Source of the DNA: Flavonifractor sp. An10
GTDB taxonomy: Bacteria; Bacillota; Clostridia; Oscillospirales; Oscillospiraceae
DNA: 64,000 nt
Reading direction: 5' to 3'
Assembly (NCBI RefSeq): GCF_002161215.1
Contig: NZ_NFMB01000003.1
Coordinates: 124,001-188,000, forward strand
The translations under genes and the position numbers were made by a program. The notes beneath the pieces are model-generated. The model saw only the letters and a list, made by a program, of their open reading frames with translations, searched no databases and had not been told where the DNA came from. Positions 49,650 to 57,625 of this stretch are shown one piece after another. The stretch's first letter is position 1. Every line of letters starts with the position of its first letter.

Positions 49650-50579
49650 TTGCTTGACAGCTTTCTGACGGTCACCGGACAGGTGGCCACCTTGTTTCTG
49701 ATGATGGGTGTGGGCTTTGTGCTGGGGCGGCTGGGCCGTCTCACCGGGGCCGCCCTGGATCAGCTGTCCTTCCTGCTCCTCTACGTGGTCTGCCCCTGCA
49801 TCATGATTGACAGCTTTCTGGTGGAGCCCACTCCCGCCCTGGTGCGGGAGGTGCTGCTGGGCGGGGGGATTGCGGTGGGCCTCTACGCCCTGACCGTGGC
49901 CTTTTCCCTGCTCTTCTTCCGGCGGCAGCCCCCCGATGCCCGGGACAGCCTCCGCTTCGGCGTGGTCTACGGCAACAACGGCTTTATGGGCCTGCCCCTG
50001 GTGGAGTCCGTGCTGGGCTCCGGGGCGCTGATCTACGGAGCGCTCTCCCTGGCGGCGTTCAGCCTGACCAGCTGGACGCTGGGCGTGCTGCTCATGGGCG
50101 GCCGGAGGGCCTTCTCCCTGAAAAACGCGGTGCTCAACCCCGGGGTGCTGGGCCTGGCGGTGAGCCTGGTGCTCTTCCTCACCGGGCTGCGCTTCCCCTC
50201 CCCCATCGCCGGCGCCATCTCCTTTCTGGGGGATTTGAACACCCCGCTGGCCATGGTGGTCATCGGCGCCCAGCTGGCCGCCTCCGACCTGCCCGCCGCC
50301 TTCCGGCAGCCTGTGCTCTACCTGGCCTCCCTCCTCCGCCTGGTGGTGGTGCCGCTGCTCACCGCCCTGCTGCTCCTGCCTCTGGGGCTGTCGCCGGGGC
50401 TCTACTGCGCCCTGGTGCTCCTGTCCGCCGTGCCCACGGCGGGCACCACCAGCCTCTTTGCCCAGCGCTTCGGCCGGGACACCGCCCCGGCGGTGCAGTT
50501 CATCACCCTGTCCACCCTGCTGTCCATTGCCACGCTGCCCCTGTTTGCCGTCCTGGCCCAGGCCCTCAGCGGTCTCTGA
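49650..50579 (+). CDS. AEC (auxin efflux carrier) family transporter
   Basis: A 309-residue membrane protein starting at TTG 49650 (GGGAGGG upstream). Ten or so helices in two inverted five-TM halves, with a central YGNNGFMGLPLVESVLG motif typical of AEC/PIN-like carriers (YxNxGFMGxPL) and the second half TFPLA-like GDLNTPLAMVVIGAQLA. Members export or import organic acids such as malate; the substrate is unknown here. The gene converges on the second YczE-like gene, overlapping it by 14 bp. Confidence 0.9.
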   Translation: MLDSFLTVTGQVATLFLMMGVGFVLGRLGRLTGAALDQLSFLLLYVVCPCIMIDSFLVEPTPALVREVLLGGGIAVGLYALTVAFSLLFFRRQPPDARDSLRFGVVYGNNGFMGLPLVESVLGSGALIYGALSLAAFSLTSWTLGVLLMGGRRAFSLKNAVLNPGVLGLAVSLVLFLTGLRFPSPIAGAISFLGDLNTPLAMVVIGAQLAASDLPAAFRQPVLYLASLLRLVVVPLLTALLLLPLGLSPGLYCALVLLSAVPTAGTTSLFAQRFGRDTAPAVQFITLSTLLSIATLPLFAVLAQALSGL

Positions 50580-51237
50580 GCCCGGAGAGCAGCCGGCGGT
50601 TCACCGGCTCCAGCACCCGGTTCATCCGCCGGGCCGCCTGGCCCACCAGCAGGGCGGCGGCCACGGTGCCCTCCCGCACACCGGCGATGTGCCCCAGGAA
50701 GAGCAGGGAGAGGACGCAGGCGGTGAGCACCAGGGTCACGTCAAAGATCACCTTCATGGTGCCGAACTTCACCGGCGCCGCCTGGCAAACCGCCAGCACC
50801 ACCCCCTCGCCGGCCAGGGTGACCACGCCGGCGGTGACCTCCCCGCTGACGCCCACCCCCACCAGGGCGATGCCCGCCAGGCAGAGCAGCCACTGCTGCC
50901 AGTAGGCCGCGGGCTGGAGGAAGCCCACCGCCCACACGGCCAGGTCGGTGAGATAGCCGAACACGATAGCCACCGGCAGCTGGAGCAGCTGCACCGGGTC
51001 ATACCGCCGCCGGAGGATCAGGATCTGGATGAGGATGAACACACAGTGCATGGCGATGGTGGCGGTGCCCACGGTCAGGGGGGTGAACCGGCTGACGGCA
51101 TAGGGCACGCTGGAGATCGGGGAGGTGCCCAGATTGGCCTGGATGGAGCAGGCCACCCCCAGGGCCATGACAAACAGGCTGACCACCAGGAACAGCCAGC
51201 GGCGGAGCAGCTCCGCCGCGCTTTTTTTCGTCCGCAC
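50566..51237 (-). CDS. YczE/YyaS/YitT-family membrane protein (copy 2)
   Basis: 223 residues, starting at GTG 51237 (GGGAGGTG upstream). Same fold and motifs as the protein at 38553: VMALGVACSIQANLGTSPISSVPYAVSR, EVTAGVVTLAGEGV, AGVREGTVAAALLVGQAARRMNRVLEPV. The two paralogues differ clearly in sequence but keep the same partner, a MarR regulator upstream. The C-terminal end overlaps the AEC gene on the other strand. Confidence 0.85.
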   Translation of the reverse strand: MRTKKSAAELLRRWLFLVVSLFVMALGVACSIQANLGTSPISSVPYAVSRFTPLTVGTATIAMHCVFILIQILILRRRYDPVQLLQLPVAIVFGYLTDLAVWAVGFLQPAAYWQQWLLCLAGIALVGVGVSGEVTAGVVTLAGEGVVLAVCQAAPVKFGTMKVIFDVTLVLTACVLSLLFLGHIAGVREGTVAAALLVGQAARRMNRVLEPVNRRLLSGLRDR

Positions 51238-51240
51238 GGC

Positions 51241-51660
51241 TCACACCTCCCGTCCGGCGGAGCGGCAGAACCGCTCCAGGGCGGCCCGCAGGGCCTCCAC
51301 CTCGCCCGGGGACATGGCCCGGGTGGCCTCCTCCTCGGCGGCGGCAAACACCCCGTCCAGGGCCGCCGCGGCCTCCCTCCCCCGCTCCGTCAGGGAGACG
51401 TAGAGGGAGCGGCGGTTGCCCGGCCGCTGGCGGCGGGTGATCAGCCCGGCGGCCTCCATCCGGGTCAAAATGCTCCCCACCGTGGCCGGCTCGATCTCAC
51501 AGTAGGCCGCGATGGTCTTCTGATCCCGCTCGCCGAAGCGGTTCAGGTAGTCCAGCACCTTGGGCTGGCCGGAGGTCAGGCCCAGCTCCCCCACCCCGGC
51601 CACGATCTTCCGGTTCAGGGTGGTGTGGGCCTTCATCAGTAAGTAGTGCAGGGATTCCAT
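51241..51660 (-). CDS. MarR-family transcriptional regulator (copy 2)
   Basis: 139 residues, ATG 51660. LTSGQPKVLDYLNRFGERDQKTIAAYCEIEPATVGSILTRMEAAGLITR (about 28-76) is the winged helix and RRQRPGNRRSLYVSLTERG the wing. It shares LT(S/A)GQPKVL(D/N)YL and PAT(V/L)(G/T) with the copy at 39233. Its stop is 3 bp before the GTG of the YczE-like gene. A dyad ATAAG-N4-CTTAT next to its -10 box is the likely autoregulatory site. Confidence 0.92.
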   Translation of the reverse strand: MESLHYLLMKAHTTLNRKIVAGVGELGLTSGQPKVLDYLNRFGERDQKTIAAYCEIEPATVGSILTRMEAAGLITRRQRPGNRRSLYVSLTERGREAAAALDGVFAAAEEEATRAMSPGEVEALRAALERFCRSAGREV

Positions 51661-51691
51661 GGGATGTCCTCCATCAATAAGATTTCTAATT

Positions 51692-51705
51692 ATAAGTATT
51701 CTTAT
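51692..51705. promoter_or_regulatory. Operator candidate of MarR copy 2
   Basis: ATAAG-TATT-CTTAT dyad overlapping the -10 box by 2 bp; sequence distinct from the ATTTG-N4-CAAAT site of copy 1. Confidence 0.6.
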
Positions 51706-51732
51706 TATATGAGGCTTTTCCTGCCCTGTCAA
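51704..51732 (-). promoter_or_regulatory. Consensus promoter of marR copy 2
   Basis: On the minus strand: TTGACA (51732-51727), 17-bp spacer, TATAAT (51709-51704). Confidence 0.8.
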
Positions 51733-51739
51733 GCCCGGT

Positions 51740-51778
51740 AAAAGGCGCCGGCCGCCCTGTGGGCGGCCGGCGCCTTTT
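51740..51778 (-). terminator. Terminator of the rubrerythrin gene
   Basis: AAAAGGCGCCGGCCGCCC pairs with GGGCGGCCGGCGCCTTTT around TGT; T4 on both strands, 20 bp after the stop codon. Confidence 0.85.
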
Positions 51779-51797
51779 GTCCGGACGGCTTAACGGC

Positions 51798-52391
51798 TTA
51801 CTGGAAGGGGGCCATCTCCAGGCGGATGAAGAACCCCTGTGGGTGCCTGCACACGGGGCAGAGGGCGGGAGCCATGGTGGCGTCCACCACCTGGCCGCAG
51901 TTGAGGCACATCCACTTCACCTCCACGTCGGAGACAAAGAGCCTGTCCTGCTCCATCAGCTCGGCAAACCGGCCGAAGCGGTCGCCGTGGGTCTTTTCGA
52001 TGCCGGCAATCATGGAGAAGGTGTGGGCAATTTCCGGGAAGCCCTCCTCCTGGGCGGTTCTGGCGAAGCCGGCGTAGTCGTGGCTGTACTCCTGGTACTC
52101 GTTGTGCCGGGCCGAGCGCAGGTGATCCAGGATGTCGGGGAACAGCTCCACAGGGTAGGTGCCGTCCACCTGGAGCGACTGGCCGGACACCTGCTCCAGC
52201 AGGTTGTAGAACACCTTGGCGTGGGCCCTCTCCTGGCCGGCGGTGAAGGTAAACACGCTCTCCAGCACGTAGAGGTTCTTCTTCCGGGCCAGCCCGGCGG
52301 CAAAGGTGTAGCGGTTGCGGGCCTGGCTCTCGCCGGCGAAGGCCCGCATCAGGTTGAGCCTGGTCTGGCTCTGGTCAAAGGCAACGGACAT
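51798..52391 (-). CDS. rbr: Rubrerythrin
   Basis: A 197-residue di-iron peroxidase that protects anaerobes from H2O2. The ferritin-like domain has both ExxH metal motifs (NLMRAFAGESQARNRYTFAAG; AGQERAHAKVF; ...RHNEYQEYSHDYAGFARTAQEEGFPEIAHTF; GIEKTHGDRF), and the C-terminal rubredoxin domain carries CLNCGQ...CPVCRHP. ATG 52391 follows AGGAGGG. Length and domain order are standard. Confidence 0.95.
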   Translation of the reverse strand: MSVAFDQSQTRLNLMRAFAGESQARNRYTFAAGLARKKNLYVLESVFTFTAGQERAHAKVFYNLLEQVSGQSLQVDGTYPVELFPDILDHLRSARHNEYQEYSHDYAGFARTAQEEGFPEIAHTFSMIAGIEKTHGDRFGRFAELMEQDRLFVSDVEVKWMCLNCGQVVDATMAPALCPVCRHPQGFFIRLEMAPFQ

Positions 52392-52506
52392 GGGGATCCC
52401 TCCTGTTGATATGGATAGCCAAAGCATACCCATCCGGGAGGCCTTTCATACCCGTATCGCATCGGAACGGGATCCTGCCGTGCCCAATGGGGCGCGCCCC
52501 CCTGTA

Positions 52507-53766
52507 TCAGAAGATGATCCGGAGGGTAAACCAGCCGTCCCGGTACTCAAACCGGCACAGGGCCCCGTGCTTCTGGCAGAAGGCGCGGATCGACCGGCTT
52601 CCCAGTCCGTGGCCCGTCTTTTCGGAGCGGGGCAGCCCCTCCCCGTCAAAGTCCACCGGCCCGGCGCAGGGGTTGGCTACCTCCAGCATGAGCCCGGGCC
52701 GGCTGATGGCCTTGCAGCGGAGCACCCGCTCCCCCTCCGGCAGGGCCTGGCAGGCGTGGATGGCGTTCTCCAGGGCGTTGGCAAAGACCATCGCCAGCTC
52801 CGCCTCGTCCACCGGCAGCGTCTCGTCCAGGGTAAGCTCCGCCTCCACCCGGATTCCCTGCCGCCCGGCCTGGCCGAAGCAGGTGGAAAAGACCGCGTCC
52901 AGCACCGGCGGGCGACACCAGCGGACGGGCCGGCTCTCCTCCAGACGGGCCTGGGCCGCGCCGATGAGGTTCAGCGCCTCCCCTGTCCGCCCCTGCCGCA
53001 CCAGCTCCGCCGCCGTGTGCAGCCGGTGCCGCAGATCGTGGCGCTCCAGGCGCACCACCTCCTCCGCCTCCCGCACGGCGTCCATCCGGCTCCGCAGCCC
53101 CGCTATCTGGAGGGCGGCCAGCTCCGCGCTGTGCCGGGCCTCTGTCTCCCGCTGGATGCTGGAGAACAGGAACAGCACCACCGAGAAGAACCCGACGATC
53201 AGCAGGGAGATGGCCGATTTGAACATTGTGGCCCACATGGTCTCCCCCGCGTAGCCGGGAACCAGGTAGATGACAATGGCATAATACGCGGCCAGAACCA
53301 GGCAGATGAGCCCCCACCCCCGGCGGAGCTGGCGGAAGATCCGGAGATACAGCGGCCGGAGGAAGTACCGGACATACGGCACCAGCAGCGCCGTCAGGAC
53401 GGCATAGGTCAGCAGGAGGGCCCCGCTCCGCCTTCCCGACAGGAGAAACACCAGGGCCGACACGTGCTGCAGCAGCATGGCGAGCATCACCGTGGAGAGC
53501 AGCTGGAACACCAGGTGCCACCCCCGGTTCCGGCTGACAAAGGCCATCGTCAGCGCGATGGGGACGTGGTTGAGGGGGGCGTAGAGCCGCACCAGCCAGT
53601 CAAAGCCCAGCAGCCGGTCAATCCAGAAGTCCATAACCATCAGCAGAAGGGTGACGCCGTAGACAATGGCGCAGGTCTTCCCGAGGGAGAACCGCCGCTC
53701 CAGCAGCAGGAGGAACAGCGTGGCGCCCAGGGCCGTATAGTACAGCATGACCCAGATATTTGTCAT
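52507..53766 (-). CDS. Membrane sensor histidine kinase, GHKL/AgrC-LytS type
   Basis: 419 residues. About six or seven N-terminal membrane helices (residues 5-215: VMLYYTALGATLFLLLL, CAIVYGVTLLLMVMDFW, VLFLFSSIQ near the end), a short coiled coil, then the phospho-acceptor ERHDLRHRLHTAAELV (His near 265), N box VFANALENAIHACQAL and G box GHGLGSRSIRAFCQKHG of a HATPase_c domain. This resembles quorum-peptide sensors (AgrC-like) more than sugar-type kinases. It overlaps the response regulator gene by 4 bp. No obvious pheromone gene is visible next to it. Confidence 0.88.
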   Translation of the reverse strand: MTNIWVMLYYTALGATLFLLLLERRFSLGKTCAIVYGVTLLLMVMDFWIDRLLGFDWLVRLYAPLNHVPIALTMAFVSRNRGWHLVFQLLSTVMLAMLLQHVSALVFLLSGRRSGALLLTYAVLTALLVPYVRYFLRPLYLRIFRQLRRGWGLICLVLAAYYAIVIYLVPGYAGETMWATMFKSAISLLIVGFFSVVLFLFSSIQRETEARHSAELAALQIAGLRSRMDAVREAEEVVRLERHDLRHRLHTAAELVRQGRTGEALNLIGAAQARLEESRPVRWCRPPVLDAVFSTCFGQAGRQGIRVEAELTLDETLPVDEAELAMVFANALENAIHACQALPEGERVLRCKAISRPGLMLEVANPCAGPVDFDGEGLPRSEKTGHGLGSRSIRAFCQKHGALCRFEYRDGWFTLRIIF

Positions 53767-54500
53767 AGCCCCCGCCCCTCCAGCCAGAACCGGCCCCAGG
53801 CCTCCTTGAAGGCCGCCGCAGCGGCCCGCGGCAGGAAGATCCGGCTCCCGTCGTCCAGCAGGGCGGTGCGCCCCTCCACCCCAGCCACGTGCTGGAGATT
53901 GAGCACAAAGCTGGCCCCGCACAGGTGGAAGCGGGGGTCGGCCAGCAGAGGCTCCGCCTTCTCCCGGAAGGAACCCCGGAGGGTGAGGGAGTCCACCACG
54001 CCGTCGGTACAGCAGTAGCGCATGACCCGGCCCACCCGTTCCACATAGCGGATGCGCTCCAGGGGTACGCGCCGGGCCCCGCCGCGGGTGGGCACCACCA
54101 CGGCCTCCTCCCGGCGCTTCCGGAGCTTGTCCACCGCCTGATCCAGCACCCGGAAGAGCCGCTTCTGCTCCACCGGCTTGAGCAGGTAGAAAAAGGCCCT
54201 CACGTCATAGCTGTCCACGGCGTACCCGTCGGAGGCGGTCAGGTAGATGATCTCCCCGTCCTCCCCCAGCTCCCGCAGGCGCAGGCCGGTCTCAATGCCG
54301 TCGGGCGGCGGCATGATCACGTCCAGAAGGCAGAGCTCAAAGCCGTCCCCCGCCTCCGCCGCCGCCAGCAGGGCCCGGCCGCTGTCAAACCGGGCCACCG
54401 TGCCCGTCAGCTCCGGCCGCGCCGCCAGATAGGCCTCCGCCAGCCGGGCCATCCGCTCCAGCTGCTCCGGTTCATCATCGCATACCGAGATGCGCAGCAT
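53763..54500 (-). CDS. LytTR-family response regulator
   Basis: 245 residues. The receiver domain (about 1-120) has ISVCDDEPEQLERM, the phospho-accepting Asp near 58 in LCLLDVIMPPPDGIE, and the K in FYLLKPVEQKRLF. The C-terminal LytTR DNA-binding domain (about 140-245) includes RIRYVERVGRVMRYCCTDG and LHLCGASFVLNLQHVAGVEG. It forms an operon with the histidine kinase downstream (overlap ATGA). LytTR regulators bind paired direct repeats; none was identified with confidence. Confidence 0.92.
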   Translation of the reverse strand: MLRISVCDDEPEQLERMARLAEAYLAARPELTGTVARFDSGRALLAAAEAGDGFELCLLDVIMPPPDGIETGLRLRELGEDGEIIYLTASDGYAVDSYDVRAFFYLLKPVEQKRLFRVLDQAVDKLRKRREEAVVVPTRGGARRVPLERIRYVERVGRVMRYCCTDGVVDSLTLRGSFREKAEPLLADPRFHLCGASFVLNLQHVAGVEGRTALLDDGSRIFLPRAAAAAFKEAWGRFWLEGRGL

Positions 54501-54548
54501 CGGCAGTCTCCCTCCCTTCCGGTTCTCCGGGCCGCCGGCCCGTCCTTG

Positions 54549-55619
54549 CTATTTGAGCTGCACCTTCACATAGGCGGAGGTGGTGGCGTCCAGCACCGCC
54601 ATGTAGCCGCAGCGGAAGTCCATCCAGTCCCCCACGTGAACCTGCCCGGCGCAGTCCTCCACGTCCACGATCAGGTGGTCGGAGCTGGCGCCGATCATCT
54701 CCGCCCCCGGCAGGGTGGGGGTGAGGGCGGCCCAGGCCACGTCCTGCTTGCCGGCGGCGCAGATGGCCCGCAGGCGCACCCCCCGGTCGGGGTATTCGGG
54801 GATGTCCCCCTTGCCGTCCCGCCCCCGCTCGCCGATGGGCACCGAGGGCTTGCGGCGCAGCTCCACCACCTGGGCCTTGAAGTGGAAGGCGTCCTGGTGA
54901 TAGCCCTCCAGGAAGCGGTTGCCGGTGGTGTCCTCCCCGTAGAGAATGGCCTCCCCCACCCGCAGGTGGTTGATCTCGCGGGGCAGCAGGCCGTCCTCCA
55001 GCAGCTTGAGGGTGCAGGTGGCCCCGCCGGACAGGGTGGTGATGTGGAAGCCGTATTTGCTGTTGAGGTAGTCCCGCAGCTCCACCAGGATCTTCGTGTT
55101 CTCTACCGAGGGCAGCACGCTGCCGTAGCAGCCCACGTTGGTGCCCAGGCCCACCAGCTCCACGCCGGGGCAGGCCAGGATCTGGGGGGCGATCTCGTCC
55201 AGCTGCTCCATCCCGAACACCCCCTCCCGCAGGTCGCCCACATCGATCATCAGGATGATGGGGTGGATCTTCCCCGCCCGGAGGGCGGCGTCGGACACGG
55301 CGCGGATCACCTCGATCTGGCTCTGGAGGCTGCAGTCCGCCCAGCGCACCACGTCCTCCGCCTCGTCCATGGCGGGTATGCGGATAAGCAGGTAGTGCAG
55401 GCCGGGTATGGCGGTCTTGGCGGCGGCGATGTTTTTCAGCCGGCTGTCGGCAAAGCGGGTGATCCCGCCGGCCAGGGCCGCCCGGATCACCTCCGGCCGG
55501 GCGGAGAAGCCCTTGGTGGCAAAGGCCAGCTCCACCCCCCGGCCGGCACAGAAGTCGTGGAGCTTTCGGGCGTTTTCCGTGATTTTTCGGGTGTCAATCT
55601 CTAAAATGGGCGCATACAT
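54549..55619 (-). CDS. orr: Alanine/ornithine racemase-family PLP enzyme
   Basis: 356 residues, fold-type III PLP barrel of the alanine/ornithine racemase family. The PLP lysine is in FATKGFSARPEVI (about residues 33-45); other conserved stretches are FADSRLKNIAA, LIDVGDLREGVF, GTNVGCYG and TLSGGATCTLKL. Ornithine racemases of amino-acid-fermenting Clostridia belong here, which fits the gene's surroundings, but alanine or other racemisation is possible. ATG 55619; its promoter shares its -35 region with that of the divergent gntR operon. Confidence 0.8.
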   Translation of the reverse strand: MYAPILEIDTRKITENARKLHDFCAGRGVELAFATKGFSARPEVIRAALAGGITRFADSRLKNIAAAKTAIPGLHYLLIRIPAMDEAEDVVRWADCSLQSQIEVIRAVSDAALRAGKIHPIILMIDVGDLREGVFGMEQLDEIAPQILACPGVELVGLGTNVGCYGSVLPSVENTKILVELRDYLNSKYGFHITTLSGGATCTLKLLEDGLLPREINHLRVGEAILYGEDTTGNRFLEGYHQDAFHFKAQVVELRRKPSVPIGERGRDGKGDIPEYPDRGVRLRAICAAGKQDVAWAALTPTLPGAEMIGASSDHLIVDVEDCAGQVHVGDWMDFRCGYMAVLDATTSAYVKVQLK

Positions 55620-55651
55620 GGGTGTCTCAGCCCCTTTCTTATTCTGTCTCC

Positions 55652-55680
55652 AGTTTACCCCGTATTTTCCCTCTTGACAA
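55652..55680 (-). promoter_or_regulatory. Promoter of the racemase gene
   Basis: On the minus strand: TTGTCA (55680-55675), 17-bp spacer, TAAACT (55657-55652). Its -35 box overlaps the -35 box of the divergent gntR promoter. Confidence 0.6.
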
Positions 55681-55702
55681 GAGGGTATGTATGTGTCATA
55701 CT
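55674..55702 (+). promoter_or_regulatory. Promoter of the gntR-ABC operon
   Basis: TTGACA (55674-55679), 17-bp spacer, CATACT (55697-55702). Confidence 0.6.
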
Positions 55703-55723
55703 GTGTATGCTGGATATATACAG
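55701..55723. promoter_or_regulatory. GntR operator candidate
   Basis: CTGTGTAT and ATATACAG are near-perfect inverted arms across GCTGGAT, overlapping the -10/+1 area of the gntR promoter: consistent with autoregulation. Confidence 0.5.
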
Positions 55724-55742
55724 TAGAACAAGAAGGTGCACC

Positions 55743-56123
55743 ATGGACATTATCATCAGCAATTCCGGCGGCGTGCCGATCTATGACCAGATCACCCGGC
55801 AGATGAAGGGCCTCATCCTCCGGGGGGAGCTGAAGGAGGGCGAGGCCCTGCCCTCCATGCGGCTGCTGGCCAAGGAGCTGCGCATCTCCGTCATCACCAC
55901 CAAGCGGGCCTATGAGGAGCTGGAGCGGGAGGGCTTCATCAACACCGTGCCGGGCAAGGGGTGCTTTGTGGCGCCCCAGAACCCGGAGCTGGCGCGGGAG
56001 GACGCCCTCCGCCGGGCGGAGGAGCATCTCTCCCAGGCGGTGGACATCGCCAAGACCGCCGGCCTCACCCTCTCCGAGCTCACCGAGACCCTCAACCTAT
56101 TATATGGAGACGAAACGGTATGA
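55743..56123 (+). CDS. GntR-family (YtrA-type) regulator
   Basis: 126 residues. The winged helix is PIYDQITRQMKGLILRGELKEGEALPSMRLLAKELRISVITTKRAYEELEREGFI (about 12-68), then GKGCFVAPQ and a short helical tail without a sensor domain, typical of YtrA-type GntR proteins that control ABC exporter operons. It overlaps the downstream ATPase gene by 4 bp and is the first gene of a four-gene operon. Confidence 0.92.
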   Translation: MDIIISNSGGVPIYDQITRQMKGLILRGELKEGEALPSMRLLAKELRISVITTKRAYEELEREGFINTVPGKGCFVAPQNPELAREDALRRAEEHLSQAVDIAKTAGLTLSELTETLNLLYGDETV

Positions 56124-56980
56124 AAAACGCATTGGAAGTGTCCCATCTCACCAAGGATTACGGCTCCTTCAAGCTGGACGACGTGTCCTTCACCGTGCCC
56201 GGCGGCACCATCATGGGCCTGATCGGGGAGAACGGCGCGGGCAAGTCCACCACCATCAAGTGCATTCTCAACCTGATCCGCCGGGACGGCGGGGAGATCC
56301 AGGTGCTGGGGCTGGACAATCTGAGGGATGAACAGGCCGTCAAGGCCCAGGTGGGGGTGGTGCTGGACGAGACCACCTTCCACGACGGCCTCACCGCCCC
56401 CCAGGTGGGCAAGATTCTCGCAAAGCTCTACCCCAACTGGGACATGGCCCTCTACCAGCGCTACCTGGACAAATTCGGCCTTGCCGGCAAGAAGCCGGTC
56501 AAGACCTTCTCCAAGGGCATGAAGATGAAGCTGTCCCTGGCGGCGGCCTTCGCCGCCCGCCCCAAGCTGCTGATCCTGGACGAGGCCACCTCCGGCCTGG
56601 ATCCGGTGGTGCGGGACGAGATTCTGGACGAGTTTTTGGACTTCATCCAGGACGAGGAGCACGCCATCCTCCTGTCCAGCCACATCACCAGCGATCTGGA
56701 GAAGGTGGCGGACTACGTGACCTACCTGCACAGGGGGAAGGTGGCGGTGTCCGGGGCCAAGGACGAGCTGCTGGACACCTACGGCCGCCTGGTGTGCGCC
56801 CGCTCCGACCTGGAGCAGGTGGATCCCGCCCTGCTGGTGGGCGTCCGCACCGGACAGTTCGGCTGCGAGGCCCTGGTAAGGGATAAGCACGCCTTTACCC
56901 GCTTCTACCCCGGCCTCACCGTGGATCCGGTGACCCTGGAGGACATCATGGTCTTTACCGTAAAGGGGGATGCCAAATGA
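56120..56980 (+). CDS. ABC transporter ATP-binding protein (YtrB-like)
   Basis: 286 residues. Walker A GLIGENGAGKSTTIKCI (about 34-50), Q-loop VGVVLDETTF, signature TFSKGMKMKLSLAAAF (a degenerate LSGGQ, common in YtrB-type exporters), Walker B LLILDEATSGLDPVVR and switch histidine in LLSSHITSD. It pairs with the two small ABC-2 permeases downstream. Such GntR-linked systems respond to cell-wall antibiotics or bacteriocins in Firmicutes. Confidence 0.93.
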   Translation: MKNALEVSHLTKDYGSFKLDDVSFTVPGGTIMGLIGENGAGKSTTIKCILNLIRRDGGEIQVLGLDNLRDEQAVKAQVGVVLDETTFHDGLTAPQVGKILAKLYPNWDMALYQRYLDKFGLAGKKPVKTFSKGMKMKLSLAAAFAARPKLLILDEATSGLDPVVRDEILDEFLDFIQDEEHAILLSSHITSDLEKVADYVTYLHRGKVAVSGAKDELLDTYGRLVCARSDLEQVDPALLVGVRTGQFGCEALVRDKHAFTRFYPGLTVDPVTLEDIMVFTVKGDAK

Positions 56981-57624
56981 CCGGCCTGATCTACAAGGAC
57001 TTCCTGGCCCTGAAGGGCCATCTCAGCACCTATGTGGTGTTCTTCGTCATCTACGGCGGCCTGTGCATCGCGGGGGTGTTCTCCCCCTCGGTGCTGGCCG
57101 GCATGGTGGTGCTCATCTCCATCATCACCCCCATGACCACCGTCACCTCCGACGACATCAGCCGCTGGAACCGCTTCGCGGTGGCCTCCCCCGCCTGCCG
57201 CCGGGGGGTGGTGGCGGGCAAGTACCTGTTCACCCTGCTGATGGTGCTGCTGAGCGCCGTGCTGGTGGCCGTCCTGCTGGTTGTCCTGGCCCTGGCCGGC
57301 GGCCTGGGGGACGGCTCCCTGGCCGAGTACCTGCTGGCCACCCTGGCCTGCGGCGGCATCGCCCTGCTCATGAACGCGGTGGTGCTCCCCCTGCTGCTGA
57401 AGTTCGGGGCGGAGAAGGCTCGGATGGTTTCCATGGCCCTGTTCCTGGTGGTCTTTGGCGGTACCGCTCTGGCGGGCCTGGCTGTAGACAGCGGCTTTGC
57501 CTTCCCCGCTCCCCCGGCGTGGGTGGTCGCCGCCATCCCCGGCCTGCTGGCCATCCTGTCCGTGGGCGGCTTCGTCCTCTCCTACTTCATCGCCCAGGCC
57601 GTCTACGCCAAAAAGGAGTTCTGA
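56977..57624 (+). CDS. ABC-2 type permease subunit 1
   Basis: 215 residues with six predicted membrane helices (HLSTYVVFFVIYGGLCIAGVF, LAGMVVLISIITPMTTV, YLFTLLMVLLSAVLVAVLLVVLALAGG, ...). The SDDISRWNRFAVASPACRRGVVAGKYLF loop, with a conserved W-F-ASP-R pattern, resembles ABC-2 permeases of GntR/YtrB-type operons. ATG overlaps the ATPase stop by 4 bp. It is about the same size as, and clearly related to, the following permease, so the exporter is likely a heterodimer. Confidence 0.88.
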   Translation: MTGLIYKDFLALKGHLSTYVVFFVIYGGLCIAGVFSPSVLAGMVVLISIITPMTTVTSDDISRWNRFAVASPACRRGVVAGKYLFTLLMVLLSAVLVAVLLVVLALAGGLGDGSLAEYLLATLACGGIALLMNAVVLPLLLKFGAEKARMVSMALFLVVFGGTALAGLAVDSGFAFPAPPAWVVAAIPGLLAILSVGGFVLSYFIAQAVYAKKEF

Positions 57625-57625
57625 T

